From Paenibacillus tianmuensis (lineage in GTDB: Bacteria > Bacillota > Bacilli > Paenibacillales > NBRC-103111): a stretch of DNA of 64,000 nucleotides. The notes under the pieces are model-generated. The model worked only from the letters and a program-made list of their open reading frames with translations. It searched no databases and was not told the origin of the DNA. Position numbers and translations under genes: made by a program. Of the stretch, positions 36,720-45,349 are shown one piece after another. The stretch's first letter is position 1. Each line of letters starts with the position of its first letter. The DNA lies in contig NZ_FMTT01000011.1 in assembly GCF_900100345.1 (NCBI RefSeq), forward strand, positions 89,294 through 153,293, given 5' to 3'.

Positions 36720-37301
36720 ATGCACACGCAGCAACGTTTTGCCGCCCACGAATTTCTGGAAACCCAAGAGGCGGTCCGCACGAAAGCGGTACACATCGAA
36801 CTGTACGGCGTTCTGTTCTCGATGGCGCAGGATACGCACTTGAAAGATATTTTGTTCAATCAGCAGCGACGGATGCTGGAAGGCTTCGATTACGGCATCG
36901 GCCTGCTGCAAGGCAGAGGCATCGCCGTGACGCCGCATACGCCGGAGCTGCGCATTTACGAAAGACCGCAAGCCGGACTACAGCAGCCGTCTATGCCTGC
37001 GCCGAATCCGAACGCTACGCAGTTGTCCGATGTGTCCATTGCGACCATTGCGCTGAATCTGCACAAAACCGGCTCGGCCGTCGCCATGCTGTGGGCCTGC
37101 GAGTGCGTAGATCCGCAAATTCGCCAGTACCATGCGACCTCGGCGAACATCTGCCAGGAGATGGCTTGGGAGCTGTTCCAGTATATGAACTACAAGGGCT
37201 TCTACCAAGCCCCGCAGCTGGCCGACCACACGATGCGCACCATGATTCAGGCCGTGCAGCCTGCGGAGCCGCAGCAGCCTTACCAGACGCATTTTCAATA
37301 G
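36720..37301 (+). CDS. Coat F-domain-like (spore coat) protein
   Basis: A 193-residue protein, mostly helical. The C-terminal half reads ALNLHKTGSAVAMLWACECV, then CQEMAWELFQYMNYKGFYQ, the four-helix ferritin-like pattern of Coat F proteins, which usually ends in NxxGWY-like residues. A proline/glutamine-rich linker lies in the middle. AGGAGG precedes the ATG at 36720. A role in the spore coat is likely by family but not proven. Confidence 0.7.
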   Translation: MHTQQRFAAHEFLETQEAVRTKAVHIELYGVLFSMAQDTHLKDILFNQQRRMLEGFDYGIGLLQGRGIAVTPHTPELRIYERPQAGLQQPSMPAPNPNATQLSDVSIATIALNLHKTGSAVAMLWACECVDPQIRQYHATSANICQEMAWELFQYMNYKGFYQAPQLADHTMRTMIQAVQPAEPQQPYQTHFQ

Positions 37302-37321
37302 CAGCTTCCGCTGCTTTCGGG

Positions 37322-37361
37322 AAGCCGGGCGTTCTCTTGTTCAGGAGAACCCCGGCTTTTT
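37322..37361 (+). terminator. Terminator after the coat-like gene
   Basis: AAGCCGGG and CCCGGCTT with an inner GTTCTC/GAGAAC stem are followed by five Ts. Confidence 0.85.
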
Positions 37362-37468
37362 GGCGCTTGAATGTTTGATCGGAAAATCCTTCCTTAACTT
37401 AACGGTTTTTTAACTTCTCTTGGCTCGATAGCTAAGTAAATTTCGTACCGTTAGGTACGATTACCTTA

Positions 37469-37512
37469 GAAGCCCCCACCCCTAAGCGAAGCGTAGGTGG
37501 CGGGTAGTTCAC
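37469..37512 (+). mobile_element. Possible relic right end of an IS200/IS605-type element
   Basis: The sequence starts GAAGCCCCCACC, folds back through an inner CTAAGC-GAA-GCGTAG hairpin to GGTGGCGGG, and ends GTAGTTCAC. This resembles subterminal hairpins and cleavage ends of IS200/IS605/IS1341 elements as I recall them. A CGTACC-GTTA-GGTACG hairpin lies just before (37444-37459). No tnpA or tnpB gene is near. The -10 box of cheY (37522-37527) is only 10 bases beyond. Confidence 0.4.
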
Positions 37513-37562
37513 AAGCTCTGTTATAATAGGAACATCACCTTAGACGGTTGGGGGTTTTGCCT

Positions 37563-37925
37563 ATGGCTAAAGTAATGGTAGTCGATGACGCCGCTTTCAT
37601 GCGGATGATGCTGCGAACGATGCTGACGGAGGAAGGACACGAAGTGGTGGCGGAAGCGACGAACGGCATGGAGGCGGTTAACGTTTATTTGTCCGCCCGG
37701 CCCGACCTGGTCACAATGGATATTACGATGCCCGAGCTGGACGGGGTTGGAGCGGTCAAAGAAATCCGCAAGCACGACCCGAACGCGAAGATCATCATGT
37801 GCTCCGCCATGGGCCAAAAGGGAATGGTGCTGGAAGCCATTACGGCAGGGGCGAAGGATTTTATCGTCAAGCCGTTTCAAAAAGACCGCGTTATCGAGTC
37901 GGTCAACAAGGTGCTCGGTTTGTAG
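37563..37925 (+). CDS. cheY: Chemotaxis response regulator CheY
   Basis: A 120-residue single receiver domain. The acidic pair in VMVVDDAAFMR, the phospho-accepting Asp in LVTMDITMPELDG, Ser/Thr in IIMCSAMGQ and Lys in FIVKPFQ are all present. With no output domain, it should bind the flagellar switch after phosphorylation by CheA. The ATG at 37563 follows GGGGG; a TTG at 37548 lies within that region. It is monocistronic here, away from other che genes. Confidence 0.9.
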   Translation: MAKVMVVDDAAFMRMMLRTMLTEEGHEVVAEATNGMEAVNVYLSARPDLVTMDITMPELDGVGAVKEIRKHDPNAKIIMCSAMGQKGMVLEAITAGAKDFIVKPFQKDRVIESVNKVLGL

Positions 37926-38004
37926 ACACGCCCGGCGGCAGCAGGGTTACCGACTGCCATTTTCGTAACGGGCTCGAATCACATTCCCTTCTTTTAAACG
38001 AAAG

Positions 38005-38046
38005 CCGGTCGTTCTCGCCGTAGGGCGGAACGGCCGTTTTTTTTTG
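38005..38046 (+). terminator. Terminator after cheY
   Basis: CGGTCGTTCTCGCC pairs with GGCGGAACGGCCG, with mismatches, around GTAG, followed by nine Ts. Confidence 0.8.
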
Positions 38047-38120
38047 TGCAAGCGAAGCAACCTTTTCGCGGTTCGTCAGGTCTAATGGATAAAAGTTACA
38101 TAAGGCGGGAGGATGGACCG

Positions 38121-38519
38121 ATGGCAACGATCGTATGGCATAAACCGAGCGGGCGGAAATATCTTTTTCTGGGTCCGGGATTCGGAGCTTACAAAGCGCA
38201 AAGAGCGGGTGTGCTTGGAGGCGATTGGTTTCCACACGAGGAATCGGGCGAAATCATGGTGGCGGCGGTGTGCGACGGGAATGGAATCATCCGCTGGTTT
38301 CCGTCGGAAGAGCTGCAAGTGCTTGAAATCGATGGCAAGCCCGTGAGCAGTTGGTTCGAGAGCTTGGCCGATCCGGACGTACTGCTGACGCTAGACAAAG
38401 ACGATGCATGCCGCGCGGAAGCGGGAGCCGTTGAGCAATGCCCGGCCTGTTTGACGCGTGTGCGGGCGGAAGAGCGGGAATGTCCGTCCTGTGGACTTAC
38501 GTTAATGACGGAATCGTGA
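38121..38519 (+). CDS. Hypothetical protein with C-terminal zinc ribbon
   Basis: A 132-residue soluble protein. The last 30 residues carry CPAC and CPSC pairs spaced as a zinc ribbon. The first 80 residues are a small beta-rich region (YLFLGPGFGAYKAQRAG) I do not recognise. The ATG at 38121 has GGGAGG upstream. No function is proposed. Confidence 0.65.
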   Translation: MATIVWHKPSGRKYLFLGPGFGAYKAQRAGVLGGDWFPHEESGEIMVAAVCDGNGIIRWFPSEELQVLEIDGKPVSSWFESLADPDVLLTLDKDDACRAEAGAVEQCPACLTRVRAEERECPSCGLTLMTES

Positions 38520-38633
38520 GCATCTGGGGCGAAAACGGCGGCGGATCGGGAGTGCGCATCTTTTGCGAAGGGGAGGGGCATGCTAAGAATTGCATTTACT
38601 TCCAATTTGGAAAAGAAAGGCGGTGAAGCGGTC

Positions 38634-39500
38634 GTGCCATTCGCCAAGATTAACGGAACGACGCTATACTACAAAGTGAAAGGCTCCGGCGTTCCGATCG
38701 TGTTCATTCATCCTCCGATGCTGACGAGCAGCAACTTCGCGGATCAGCTAGAGCAGCTTTCGGGCAGGTACCAGATCATTGCGTTCGATATTCGCGGCCA
38801 CGGACAGAGCGGGCAGTCCTCGGAGCAGCTTACATACAGCCTGCTGGCGGAAGACATTCGTCGTCTGCTCGACCATTTGGAACTGAAAAAAGCATATTTA
38901 TGCGGATATTCGACCGGCGGGTCGGTCGCGCTGGAAGCGCTGCTCCGCTATCCCGACCGGTTCTACGGGGCGATTCTGATCAGCGGCATGTCGGAGCTAA
39001 GCGACTGGTACCGGCGCAGCGAGGTTTGGGCGGCGGTTGGGCTGATGGGGCTTCGCGCCAAACGGATTGTCGCGGCGGTCATCGCTTGGGGCAACTCGAA
39101 CAAATGGAGGACGTTCCGGCGTCTTTACCGCGCGGCCAAGGAAGGACAGCTGCGGAACGTGAACGACTACTTCAAGTGCAGCCTGACATACAACTGCACG
39201 GAGAAGCTGGGGCAGATTCAAACGCCGGTCCTGCTCCTCTACGGGGAGAAAGATAAAGAATTTCACCGGTATGCCCATATCCTCCACCGCAGACTGCCCG
39301 ACAGCATGCTGCATTTCTTGCCCAAGGTCGGCCACCAGCTTCCGACCAAATCGGCGTCGTTGGTGAATACGTTAATCCGCCAATGGATCGACGAGCGCCA
39401 TCCTTGGAAGACGGCGGACAAATCCCGCCAGCAGGTACCGTCTTTGCCGGTCTTTCTCCCGTCGGATGCGCCGCAGGTTGAAGAGACGACAGAGGTGTAG
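38634..39500 (+). CDS. Alpha/beta hydrolase
   Basis: A 288-residue hydrolase. The motifs are FIHPPMLTSSNF (oxyanion region), FDIRGHGQSG, the nucleophile elbow GYSTGG, Asp in LLYGEKDKEF, and His in KVGHQLP. The start is uncertain: GTG at 38634 gives MPFAKINGTTLYY, the usual family start, while ATG at 38580 has a GGGGAGGGG site close by and would add 18 residues. The 40-residue C-terminal tail (SRQQVPSLPVF) is extra. The substrate is unknown. Confidence 0.85.
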   Translation: MPFAKINGTTLYYKVKGSGVPIVFIHPPMLTSSNFADQLEQLSGRYQIIAFDIRGHGQSGQSSEQLTYSLLAEDIRRLLDHLELKKAYLCGYSTGGSVALEALLRYPDRFYGAILISGMSELSDWYRRSEVWAAVGLMGLRAKRIVAAVIAWGNSNKWRTFRRLYRAAKEGQLRNVNDYFKCSLTYNCTEKLGQIQTPVLLLYGEKDKEFHRYAHILHRRLPDSMLHFLPKVGHQLPTKSASLVNTLIRQWIDERHPWKTADKSRQQVPSLPVFLPSDAPQVEETTEV

Positions 39501-39515
39501 GAAAGGGGATCGAGA

Positions 39516-40508
39516 ATGGATGTGCAGTTCGCCGAAAAACAAGTGCAGGAGTGGGCAAAAGCAAGCTCCCGTTCGTTAGGGTTCAAAGGTTCGAAGATCG
39601 AAGCGAAGTATATTTGGAATCCGGGAGGATTTGTCAACCAGTCCTACCGCTTATCCGATGGCGCAACGGTTCGGCATCTAAAGCTTGCGCCAGAGCAACG
39701 AACCCCTCGTCTAAAACAATGGGCCGTGCGAAGCGAGCATTTGACCAATCATTATCACGCGCCGCGGCTTATCGAAGAGGTGACTCAAGAAATAGTTCCC
39801 GGTTATTCGTACGGTTTAGTGTTTGATTTTATTCAAGGAACCCCGCTTAGCTCTTGTTCCGATCCAAAAGCCGTCGTTGAAAACGTCCTGAAAGTATTGA
39901 ACCGGCTGCATGCGGATCAAGAGTTCAAAAAGGGAGCCGAGGCCCACACCCGCTCGTATTCGGAAGCGTTCGCCGAGGAGTACATTGTCCGATTCGAGGA
40001 GGATCTGGAGACGATCAGGTCCGAACGCCATTTGCTGGACTTCGTGACAGACGACACCTTGGATTGGTTTGAATCTGAAGTAAAGACCTTAAACCAGCTT
40101 GTACACCAACTGCCTTCTTTTCAAAAAAAAGCGAAGGATACCGTACATAACGATATCAACTGGCACAACGTGTTAGTGGAAGAAACCGGCGGTTTTTGGA
40201 TTATAGATTGGGATGATTTAGCGGTGCATGGAGATGCCGCCATGGACTATTCCGTATTCCTTTGGCCGCTGTACCGATCCGAAGATTGGCAGTTTCGGGA
40301 AGAGCGGCTCATTGATTTGGGAGGCTGCGAACGATTCGAACGGATGGAGTTTTATTTTAGGGCGAAGCTGCTTGACGACGTGATCGATGTACTTGCCGAT
40401 TACATTGAAGCGGAGAATGTGCCTGCGGTGAAGCAACGGACGCAGCAGCGGGCAAAAGAAATACATCTTCGCGCTTACCCCGAATATTTGAAGAGATATG
40501 GCAAGTAA
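39516..40508 (+). CDS. Aminoglycoside phosphotransferase-fold (APH) kinase-like protein
   Basis: A 330-residue soluble protein. The catalytic loop HNDINWHNVLVEE and the metal-binding IIDWDDLAVHGDAAMDYS place it in the APH/choline-kinase-like superfamily, whose members phosphorylate small molecules. The N-lobe (NPGGFVNQSYRLSDG) fits. It starts 15 bases after the hydrolase and may be co-transcribed. Drug resistance should not be assumed, since most such Firmicute proteins have other substrates. Confidence 0.8.
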   Translation: MDVQFAEKQVQEWAKASSRSLGFKGSKIEAKYIWNPGGFVNQSYRLSDGATVRHLKLAPEQRTPRLKQWAVRSEHLTNHYHAPRLIEEVTQEIVPGYSYGLVFDFIQGTPLSSCSDPKAVVENVLKVLNRLHADQEFKKGAEAHTRSYSEAFAEEYIVRFEEDLETIRSERHLLDFVTDDTLDWFESEVKTLNQLVHQLPSFQKKAKDTVHNDINWHNVLVEETGGFWIIDWDDLAVHGDAAMDYSVFLWPLYRSEDWQFREERLIDLGGCERFERMEFYFRAKLLDDVIDVLADYIEAENVPAVKQRTQQRAKEIHLRAYPEYLKRYGK

Positions 40509-40636
40509 CCACTTCTCCTTCTCTGCTATCATTCATTGATTTCTTTTATCCGCGCGATGCGGCCTTCTTTGCGTGCCGCTCCGAGGCGTAGTACAATAGC
40601 GAGACGATACAGAACTCGGAGAGGATGACTACGCTT

Positions 40637-41347
40637 ATGGACCCGATCAAACGAGGAAAGCTGCTGGAGCAGGCGGCTGCTTATGCGAGAGCCGAATTGG
40701 AACGAGACAGCAGCGGCCACGATTGGTGGCATATTGTCCGAGTGACCCGCACGGCGAAGCGGCTGGCGGCGGTCGAACGGGCGGACACATTCATCTGCGA
40801 GCTGGCGGCCCTGCTGCACGACGTAGCTGATGAAAAGCTGAACCCGAGCAAGGAAGCCGGCCTGCAAAAGGTGGAGAGCTGGCTCGCCGAAGCGGGAACG
40901 GACGAAGCGGACCGTACCCATGTCATGGACATCATTTCGACGATGTCCTATGGAGGAGGACACGGCCAGCCGATGCGTACCGCCGAAGGCCGAATCGTGC
41001 AGGATGCGGACCGCCTCGATGCGATTGGCGCGATCGGAATCGCCCGGGTGTTCGCTTATGGCGGCTGGAAAGGCCGGCCGATGCACGATCCGGAGCTGCC
41101 GGTCCGGGAGCACATGACGCCGGAGGAATACCGCAACCATCCGGGAACGGCGATCAACCACTTTTACGAGAAGCTGCTGAAGCTCAAGGATTTGATGAAC
41201 ACGGACGCCGCCCGCGCCTTGGCGGAGGAGCGCCACCGCTTTATGGAGCGGTATTTGGAGCAGTTTTATAACGAATGGGACGCCGTGGACGGAGCGTTTG
41301 ATCCCGCCGGGGAGACTGCTTCCCCGACTGAGACGACGTCCCGCTGA
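40637..41347 (+). CDS. HD-domain phosphohydrolase
   Basis: A 236-residue metal-dependent hydrolase. The HD motif is seen as HDWWHIVRV, ALLHDVAD and, later, QDADRLDAIGAIGIAR. This YedJ-like family hydrolyses phosphate esters or nucleotides. AGAGG sits 12 bases before the ATG at 40637; an ATG at 40625 overlaps it. The stop codon overlaps the CTG that would start the next, broken gene. Confidence 0.88.
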   Translation: MDPIKRGKLLEQAAAYARAELERDSSGHDWWHIVRVTRTAKRLAAVERADTFICELAALLHDVADEKLNPSKEAGLQKVESWLAEAGTDEADRTHVMDIISTMSYGGGHGQPMRTAEGRIVQDADRLDAIGAIGIARVFAYGGWKGRPMHDPELPVREHMTPEEYRNHPGTAINHFYEKLLKLKDLMNTDAARALAEERHRFMERYLEQFYNEWDAVDGAFDPAGETASPTETTSR

Positions 41348-42153
41348 CGGTCCAGATCGTCTTCGGTGCGGCAGCGGAAGGCTGTTTAAAGGTTGCCATG
41401 GGAACTAGGACCGACAAGTCGGTGATTCATTGGGAAGACGACTTGATGTAGGGTCCTCCGGTTTGCGTGGCCTCGCAGAATTGGGAGGAAGTGCGTCTTC
41501 GATGGGAGGAAACCATTGCCAACGAGGAAGCTCGGCAATACTTGCCCTATCTGAAAAGCAACATGGAAGCTTGGCGGGAATGGCTCTCCCGTCTTTCCGC
41601 GAATCCGGTTCCTGTCGTGATCTGGGCAGCCGACAACGTTTTTGAACAAACCGGGTTTCGCGCCGTGCTTGCTTCCCTGCCGCCCGACGTTACCGTATCC
41701 GTCATGAACGTCACCGTCGCTTCCGAAGGACGGCTCCGCCATACCGGGGAAGCCGCCCCCGACGAATTGGCTTCGTGGATCGGGAATGCGGAGCCGCTTG
41801 CGCCGTGGACCAGAGAGCGGCTTATCCAAGACTGGCGGAGACTTGTAGCAGAAGCGGGCTTGCTTCGTATCTATGAGAATGGTAACCTTCGGACGGCGGA
41901 TGAAAGCTATTTCGACGAAACGATCGTTCAGGGCGTCCGTACCCTACAGGCAGGGGCCCAGGGCTGGGTTAAAATCGGACTGCTGATCGAGGAAATTCTT
42001 TTTCATGCTTTGGACCGTCCGATTTCCCATAGCTGGATCGAATATCGGCTTCGCCGTTTAATCGAACGGGGCATTCTCATCTATACGGGCTCACTGGAAG
42101 CCATGCATGATTACGCCGTAAAGCTTGCCACGCCTGCGGATTCGGCCGGTTAG
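41344..42153 (+). pseudogene. DUF1835/DUF3658 protein interrupted by a nonsense codon
   Basis: Translated in one frame from CTG at 41344, the sequence gives VQIVFGAAAEGCLKVAMG and VIHWEDDLM, a stop (TAG 41449-41451), then GPP and the rest of the protein to 42153. The first part is the DUF1835 N-terminus (FGxSAxGxLK, DDLxxGP). The last third (DETIVQGVRTLQ, WIEYRLRRLIERG) is DUF3658. Only one substitution separates it from a full frame. No ATG, GTG or TTG opens the frame, and CTGA replaces the expected ATGA overlap with the HD gene. The remaining 228-residue frame (41467) lacks the N-terminal domain. Confidence 0.75.
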
Positions 42154-42181
42154 CCCGCTTCCCATGAGGAACGGACCCGTA

Positions 42182-43360
42182 TTACTCGAATTGCTTCAGG
42201 AAACGGCCCATCCGCTCGATCGCCTCGGTCAAGTTTTCCACCGAAGACGCATAGGAGCAACGGATATGGCCTTCCCCGGCGGAGCCGAGAGCATTGCCGG
42301 GCACGACCGCAACCTTCGTCTCCTCCAGCAGCCGCCAGGCGAACGTCTCGGAGGAAAGGCCCGTATGCTGGATCGACGGGAAGGCGTAGAAGGCTCCCCG
42401 GGGCTCGAAGCAGGGCAGGCCGATCTCTTTGAAGCCCTTCAGCACGAGCCGCCGCCGCTGATTGTACGAGCTGACCATCTCCTTCATTTCCTCCGTCCCG
42501 TTCCGTAGCGCTTCGATAGCCGCTTTTTGTACCGTGATGGGCGCGCAGATCATCGTGTATTGATGGATTTTGGTCATTGCGGCGATGACTTCGGGATGTC
42601 CGCAAGCGTATCCGAGCCGCCAGCCCGTCATGGCGTACGCCTTGGAGAAGCCGTTCAGCAAAATCGTCCGGTCCCGCATCCCCGGCAGCGACGCAAAGCA
42701 CGTATGCTCGCCCTCGTAAGTCAGCTTGTCGTACACCTCGTCGGAAATGACGATCAAGTTATGCTTTTCCACGACTTTGGCAATTTCGAGCAGATCTTCC
42801 CGGGGCATCGTCGCGCCGGTCGGATTGTTCGGATAGTTGAACAGCAGCGCCTTGGTTCGCGGCGTGATCGCGGCTTCCACCTGTGCGGCGGTCAGCCGGA
42901 AATCGTTGTCCGCCGTCGTAGTCAGCGGAACCGGCACGCCGCCCGCCATCGTGACGCATGGCCCGTAAGAGACGTAACACGGCTCGGCGATCAGCACCTC
43001 GTCACCGGTATGGACAATAGCGCGCAAAGCGAGGTCGACCGCTTCGCTGACCCCGACCGTAATCAGCACCTCACTGCGGGGCTCGTAACGCACGTCATAA
43101 AACCCGTGCAGGTGAGCGGCAATTTCCTCCCGCAGCTCCAGCAAGCCCGCGTTGGACGTATACATCGTGTATCCCTGCCTCAAAGACTGAATCCCCGTTT
43201 CCCGGATCGCCCAAGGCGTCACAAAGTCGGGCTCCCCGACGCCCAACGAAATAATTCCGGTCATCTCCGACGCGAGATCGAAAAACCGCCGGATGCCGGA
43301 CGGCGGCATATCCCGGATAACGGGGGAGAGTCGTTCGGACCAATTCAAAGTCATAACCAT
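42182..43360 (-). CDS. Class I/II aminotransferase (PatA-like)
   Basis: A 392-residue PLP enzyme of fold type I. The PLP lysine lies in NGFSKAYAMTGWRLGY. Upstream are FNYPNNPTG (Asn), ISDEVYDKL (Asp, Tyr) and the N-terminal SLGVGEPDF. The family includes aspartate, N-acetyl-diaminopimelate and other amino acid transaminases; the substrate cannot be fixed from sequence alone. Expression is under a T-box leader at 43402-43659, so it responds to the charging of a tRNA. It is convergent with the DUF1835 pseudogene. Confidence 0.88.
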   Translation of the reverse strand: MVMTLNWSERLSPVIRDMPPSGIRRFFDLASEMTGIISLGVGEPDFVTPWAIRETGIQSLRQGYTMYTSNAGLLELREEIAAHLHGFYDVRYEPRSEVLITVGVSEAVDLALRAIVHTGDEVLIAEPCYVSYGPCVTMAGGVPVPLTTTADNDFRLTAAQVEAAITPRTKALLFNYPNNPTGATMPREDLLEIAKVVEKHNLIVISDEVYDKLTYEGEHTCFASLPGMRDRTILLNGFSKAYAMTGWRLGYACGHPEVIAAMTKIHQYTMICAPITVQKAAIEALRNGTEEMKEMVSSYNQRRRLVLKGFKEIGLPCFEPRGAFYAFPSIQHTGLSSETFAWRLLEETKVAVVPGNALGSAGEGHIRCSYASSVENLTEAIERMGRFLKQFE

Positions 43361-43401
43361 TCACCAGCTTTTCATGGATTTGTTTGTGCAAATTTGCAAA
43401 T

Positions 43402-43659
43402 AAAAAAAGCCCCCATCCCCAAAAAAAGGGACGAGAGCTATGCTCACGCGGTACCACCCTCGTTGACTTCAATACATGCAAAGTCCACTCGGTCCTATAA
43501 CGGCGGAACACCGGCCAACTCCTACGGCTGCAAGCTTCAGAGGGCGACTCCAGGGTGGCTTTCGGCAGGGTTTCTTTCCCGGGCTCGCACCTTCCCCGGG
43601 TCGCTTGGAAATACACCGTGCTTACTTTCCCCATCGTTGTCTTTCATGAAAAATAAATT
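43402..43659 (-). promoter_or_regulatory. T-box riboswitch leader of the aminotransferase gene
   Basis: On the reverse strand the conserved antiterminator bulge AGGGTGGTACCGCG lies at 43460-43447. A terminator stem (AGCTCTCGTCCC / GGGGATGGGGGCT) and seven Ts end at 43402. Stem I features are present: an AGTA loop-E strand, AGCGACCCGGGG and GGTGCGAG. The 3' loop strand reads GAA then AGC (43560-43558), making serine the candidate specifier. The T-box call is firm; the specifier is uncertain. Confidence 0.9.
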
Positions 43660-43665
43660 AACAGT

Positions 43666-43695
43666 ACTATAGCACGGGTCGTTTTCGGCTGTCAA
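43666..43695 (-). promoter_or_regulatory. Promoter of the T-box leader
   Basis: TTGACA (43695-43690) and TATAGT (43671-43666) are 18 bases apart, placing +1 near 43659, just before the leader's stem I. Confidence 0.75.
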
Positions 43696-43745
43696 TCATC
43701 TCTTCGGGCAAGCTTCACCGCGACAGCACATTGACCATCCAAAGC

Positions 43746-44360
43746 TCAGTCCGCGCCCGTAAGCTCGCTCCAGTCTATAACGCTGGTACAGAGATGCCGG
43801 ATCAAGCCCGGCTCGTGGCTGACAACGAGCACGCCGAGCTGCCGCTGCCGGGCGATCGCGAGCACGGCCTGCCATATTTGCGCCTGCGTGATCGCATCGA
43901 GCATCGTCGTCATTTCGTCGGCGATGAGAAACCGCGTTTGCGGCCCGAGCGCCCGCGCTACGCAGAACCGCTGCAGCTCGCCGCCGGACAATTCGCCGGG
44001 GCGTCGGCGGAGCCACTCCTGCTCGATGCCCAGCGCCTCCAGCAGCGCCGGATCGGGCTCTCCGCCTTCGCGCAGGACGCGGTGCATCGGCCACTTCGGA
44101 TTGACGGCCTTCTCCGGGTGCTGGAAGACGAGCTGCACCGGGTGGTAGCCGCTGCGCGGGAGGGGGTCGCCGCCTAAAACAATGCGCCCTTCCGGCGGTT
44201 CCTCATACCCGGCCAGCAGTCGGCCGAGCGTCGTCTTGCCGCAGCCGCTCGGACCGACGAGGCCGGTCATTTCCCCCGGCGTTAGCGTCAGGTCGACGCC
44301 CCGGAACAGCCAGGCGTCCCGGCCGCGCCGGTACCCAAGGCCGCGTGCTTCAAGTCGCAT
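43746..44360 (-). CDS. ABC transporter ATPase (OppF/NikE/CntF type)
   Basis: A 204-residue ATPase. Walker A GPSGCGKT, the signature LSGGELQR and Walker B LIADEMTTM are complete, and a switch His lies in VVSHEPG. The C-terminal oligopeptide region found on longer OppF proteins is absent, as in nickel/metallophore-type subunits. It is the last gene of the five-gene unit and overlaps the preceding ATPase gene by 11 bases. It should pair with the ATPase at 44350 to drive uptake. Confidence 0.9.
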   Translation of the reverse strand: MRLEARGLGYRRGRDAWLFRGVDLTLTPGEMTGLVGPSGCGKTTLGRLLAGYEEPPEGRIVLGGDPLPRSGYHPVQLVFQHPEKAVNPKWPMHRVLREGGEPDPALLEALGIEQEWLRRRPGELSGGELQRFCVARALGPQTRFLIADEMTTMLDAITQAQIWQAVLAIARQRQLGVLVVSHEPGLIRHLCTSVIDWSELTGAD

Positions 44361-45303
44361 GGATGCACCTCACCGTCCCACCGCGTAGCTCCCGCATCTC
44401 CGGCCGTTCGCGGCTACAGTCTGAGCTGGCCGCGGCGCAGCGCGGCGCGAACAAGCAGCCCGGCGGCAGCGCGGACGGGTGCGGCTGGATGCCGGGAATC
44501 GGCGTGAAGCCGTTCTGCGGCAGCGCCTGCCAGAGCGCCCGGCTGTACGGATGGCGCAGCCGCGCTCCGTCGCCGGAGAAGTCGCCGGCGGGCGACGTTT
44601 CGACCGTCGTCCCGGCATAAAAGACGGCGACGTTGTTCGCGAAGGGAAGCACCGACTCGATGTCGTGAGTGATAAGCAGCACGGCGCAGCCTTCGTCCGC
44701 CAGCTCGCGGAACCGGCTTAGCGTTTCCTGCACCGCCGCGGGGTCGAGGCCGGGCGTCGGCTCGTCGGCAATGACAAGCCGGGGGCCGCCGACCGTCGCC
44801 GTCGAGACGAGCACCCGCCGCGCCATGCCGCCCGACAGCTGGAACGGGAACAGCCGCTCGGTCCCGGGGACGAGACGGTAGCGGTCGAAGATGCGGCGGA
44901 CCGCGGCGACCGCATCGCCCTCGCGGACCGAGCTCTGCACTTGGTCGCCTACCCGCATCAGCGGGTCAAGGAAATTGACCGATTGCGGCACCAGCGCAAT
45001 CTCCTTGCCGCGCAGCGCCTCCTGCCGGGCAGGGGTCAGCGGTTCGCCTTCGTACCGCAGCGTCCCGGAGACGGCCGCGTTGTCCGGCAGGATGCCGAGG
45101 ATGGCGTGGGCAAGCAGGCTTTTGCCGGAGCCGCTCGATCCGACGACCGCGAGCAGCTCGCCCCGTCCGACCGTCAGCTGCAGGCTGCGGATGACCTCGA
45201 CCGTGGACTGCCGCAGTCCGCGGTCGTACCGCGTGAAAGCGACGGACAAATCGTTCACTTCAAGTACGGGCACATGAATAGTTTCAGGCATAGATTCAGG
45301 CAC
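44350..45303 (-). CDS. ABC transporter ATPase (OppD/NikD/CntD type)
   Basis: A 317-residue ATPase. Walker A GSSGSGKS, signature LSGGMARRV and Walker B LVIADEPTPGLD are present. The C-terminal part has the Cys-rich oligopeptide-binding region CLFAPRCAAASSDC, which in DppD/OppD-type proteins can hold an iron-sulfur cluster. The GTG start lies after AGAGGAGG; an ATG four codons later is also possible. The order of all five genes is that of nik/opp/cnt operons. Confidence 0.9.
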   Translation of the reverse strand: MPESMPETIHVPVLEVNDLSVAFTRYDRGLRQSTVEVIRSLQLTVGRGELLAVVGSSGSGKSLLAHAILGILPDNAAVSGTLRYEGEPLTPARQEALRGKEIALVPQSVNFLDPLMRVGDQVQSSVREGDAVAAVRRIFDRYRLVPGTERLFPFQLSGGMARRVLVSTATVGGPRLVIADEPTPGLDPAAVQETLSRFRELADEGCAVLLITHDIESVLPFANNVAVFYAGTTVETSPAGDFSGDGARLRHPYSRALWQALPQNGFTPIPGIQPHPSALPPGCLFAPRCAAASSDCSRERPEMRELRGGTVRCIHAT

Positions 45304-45349
45304 GTTGCGCCAAGCCTCCTCTTTTGGTCATGCTGCGGTACCGAGTGCT

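Noticed and set aside
12783..41451. TAG used as a sense codon (two in-frame TAGs, in phnS and the DUF1835 gene)
   Set aside because: Many intact genes here end in TAG (for example the permease at 3135 and the lipoprotein at 5444), and phnS has a second lesion, so recoding is not supported.
42527..43672. A 381-residue forward frame across the aminotransferase and its leader
   Set aside because: Antisense to the aminotransferase and to a T-box leader.
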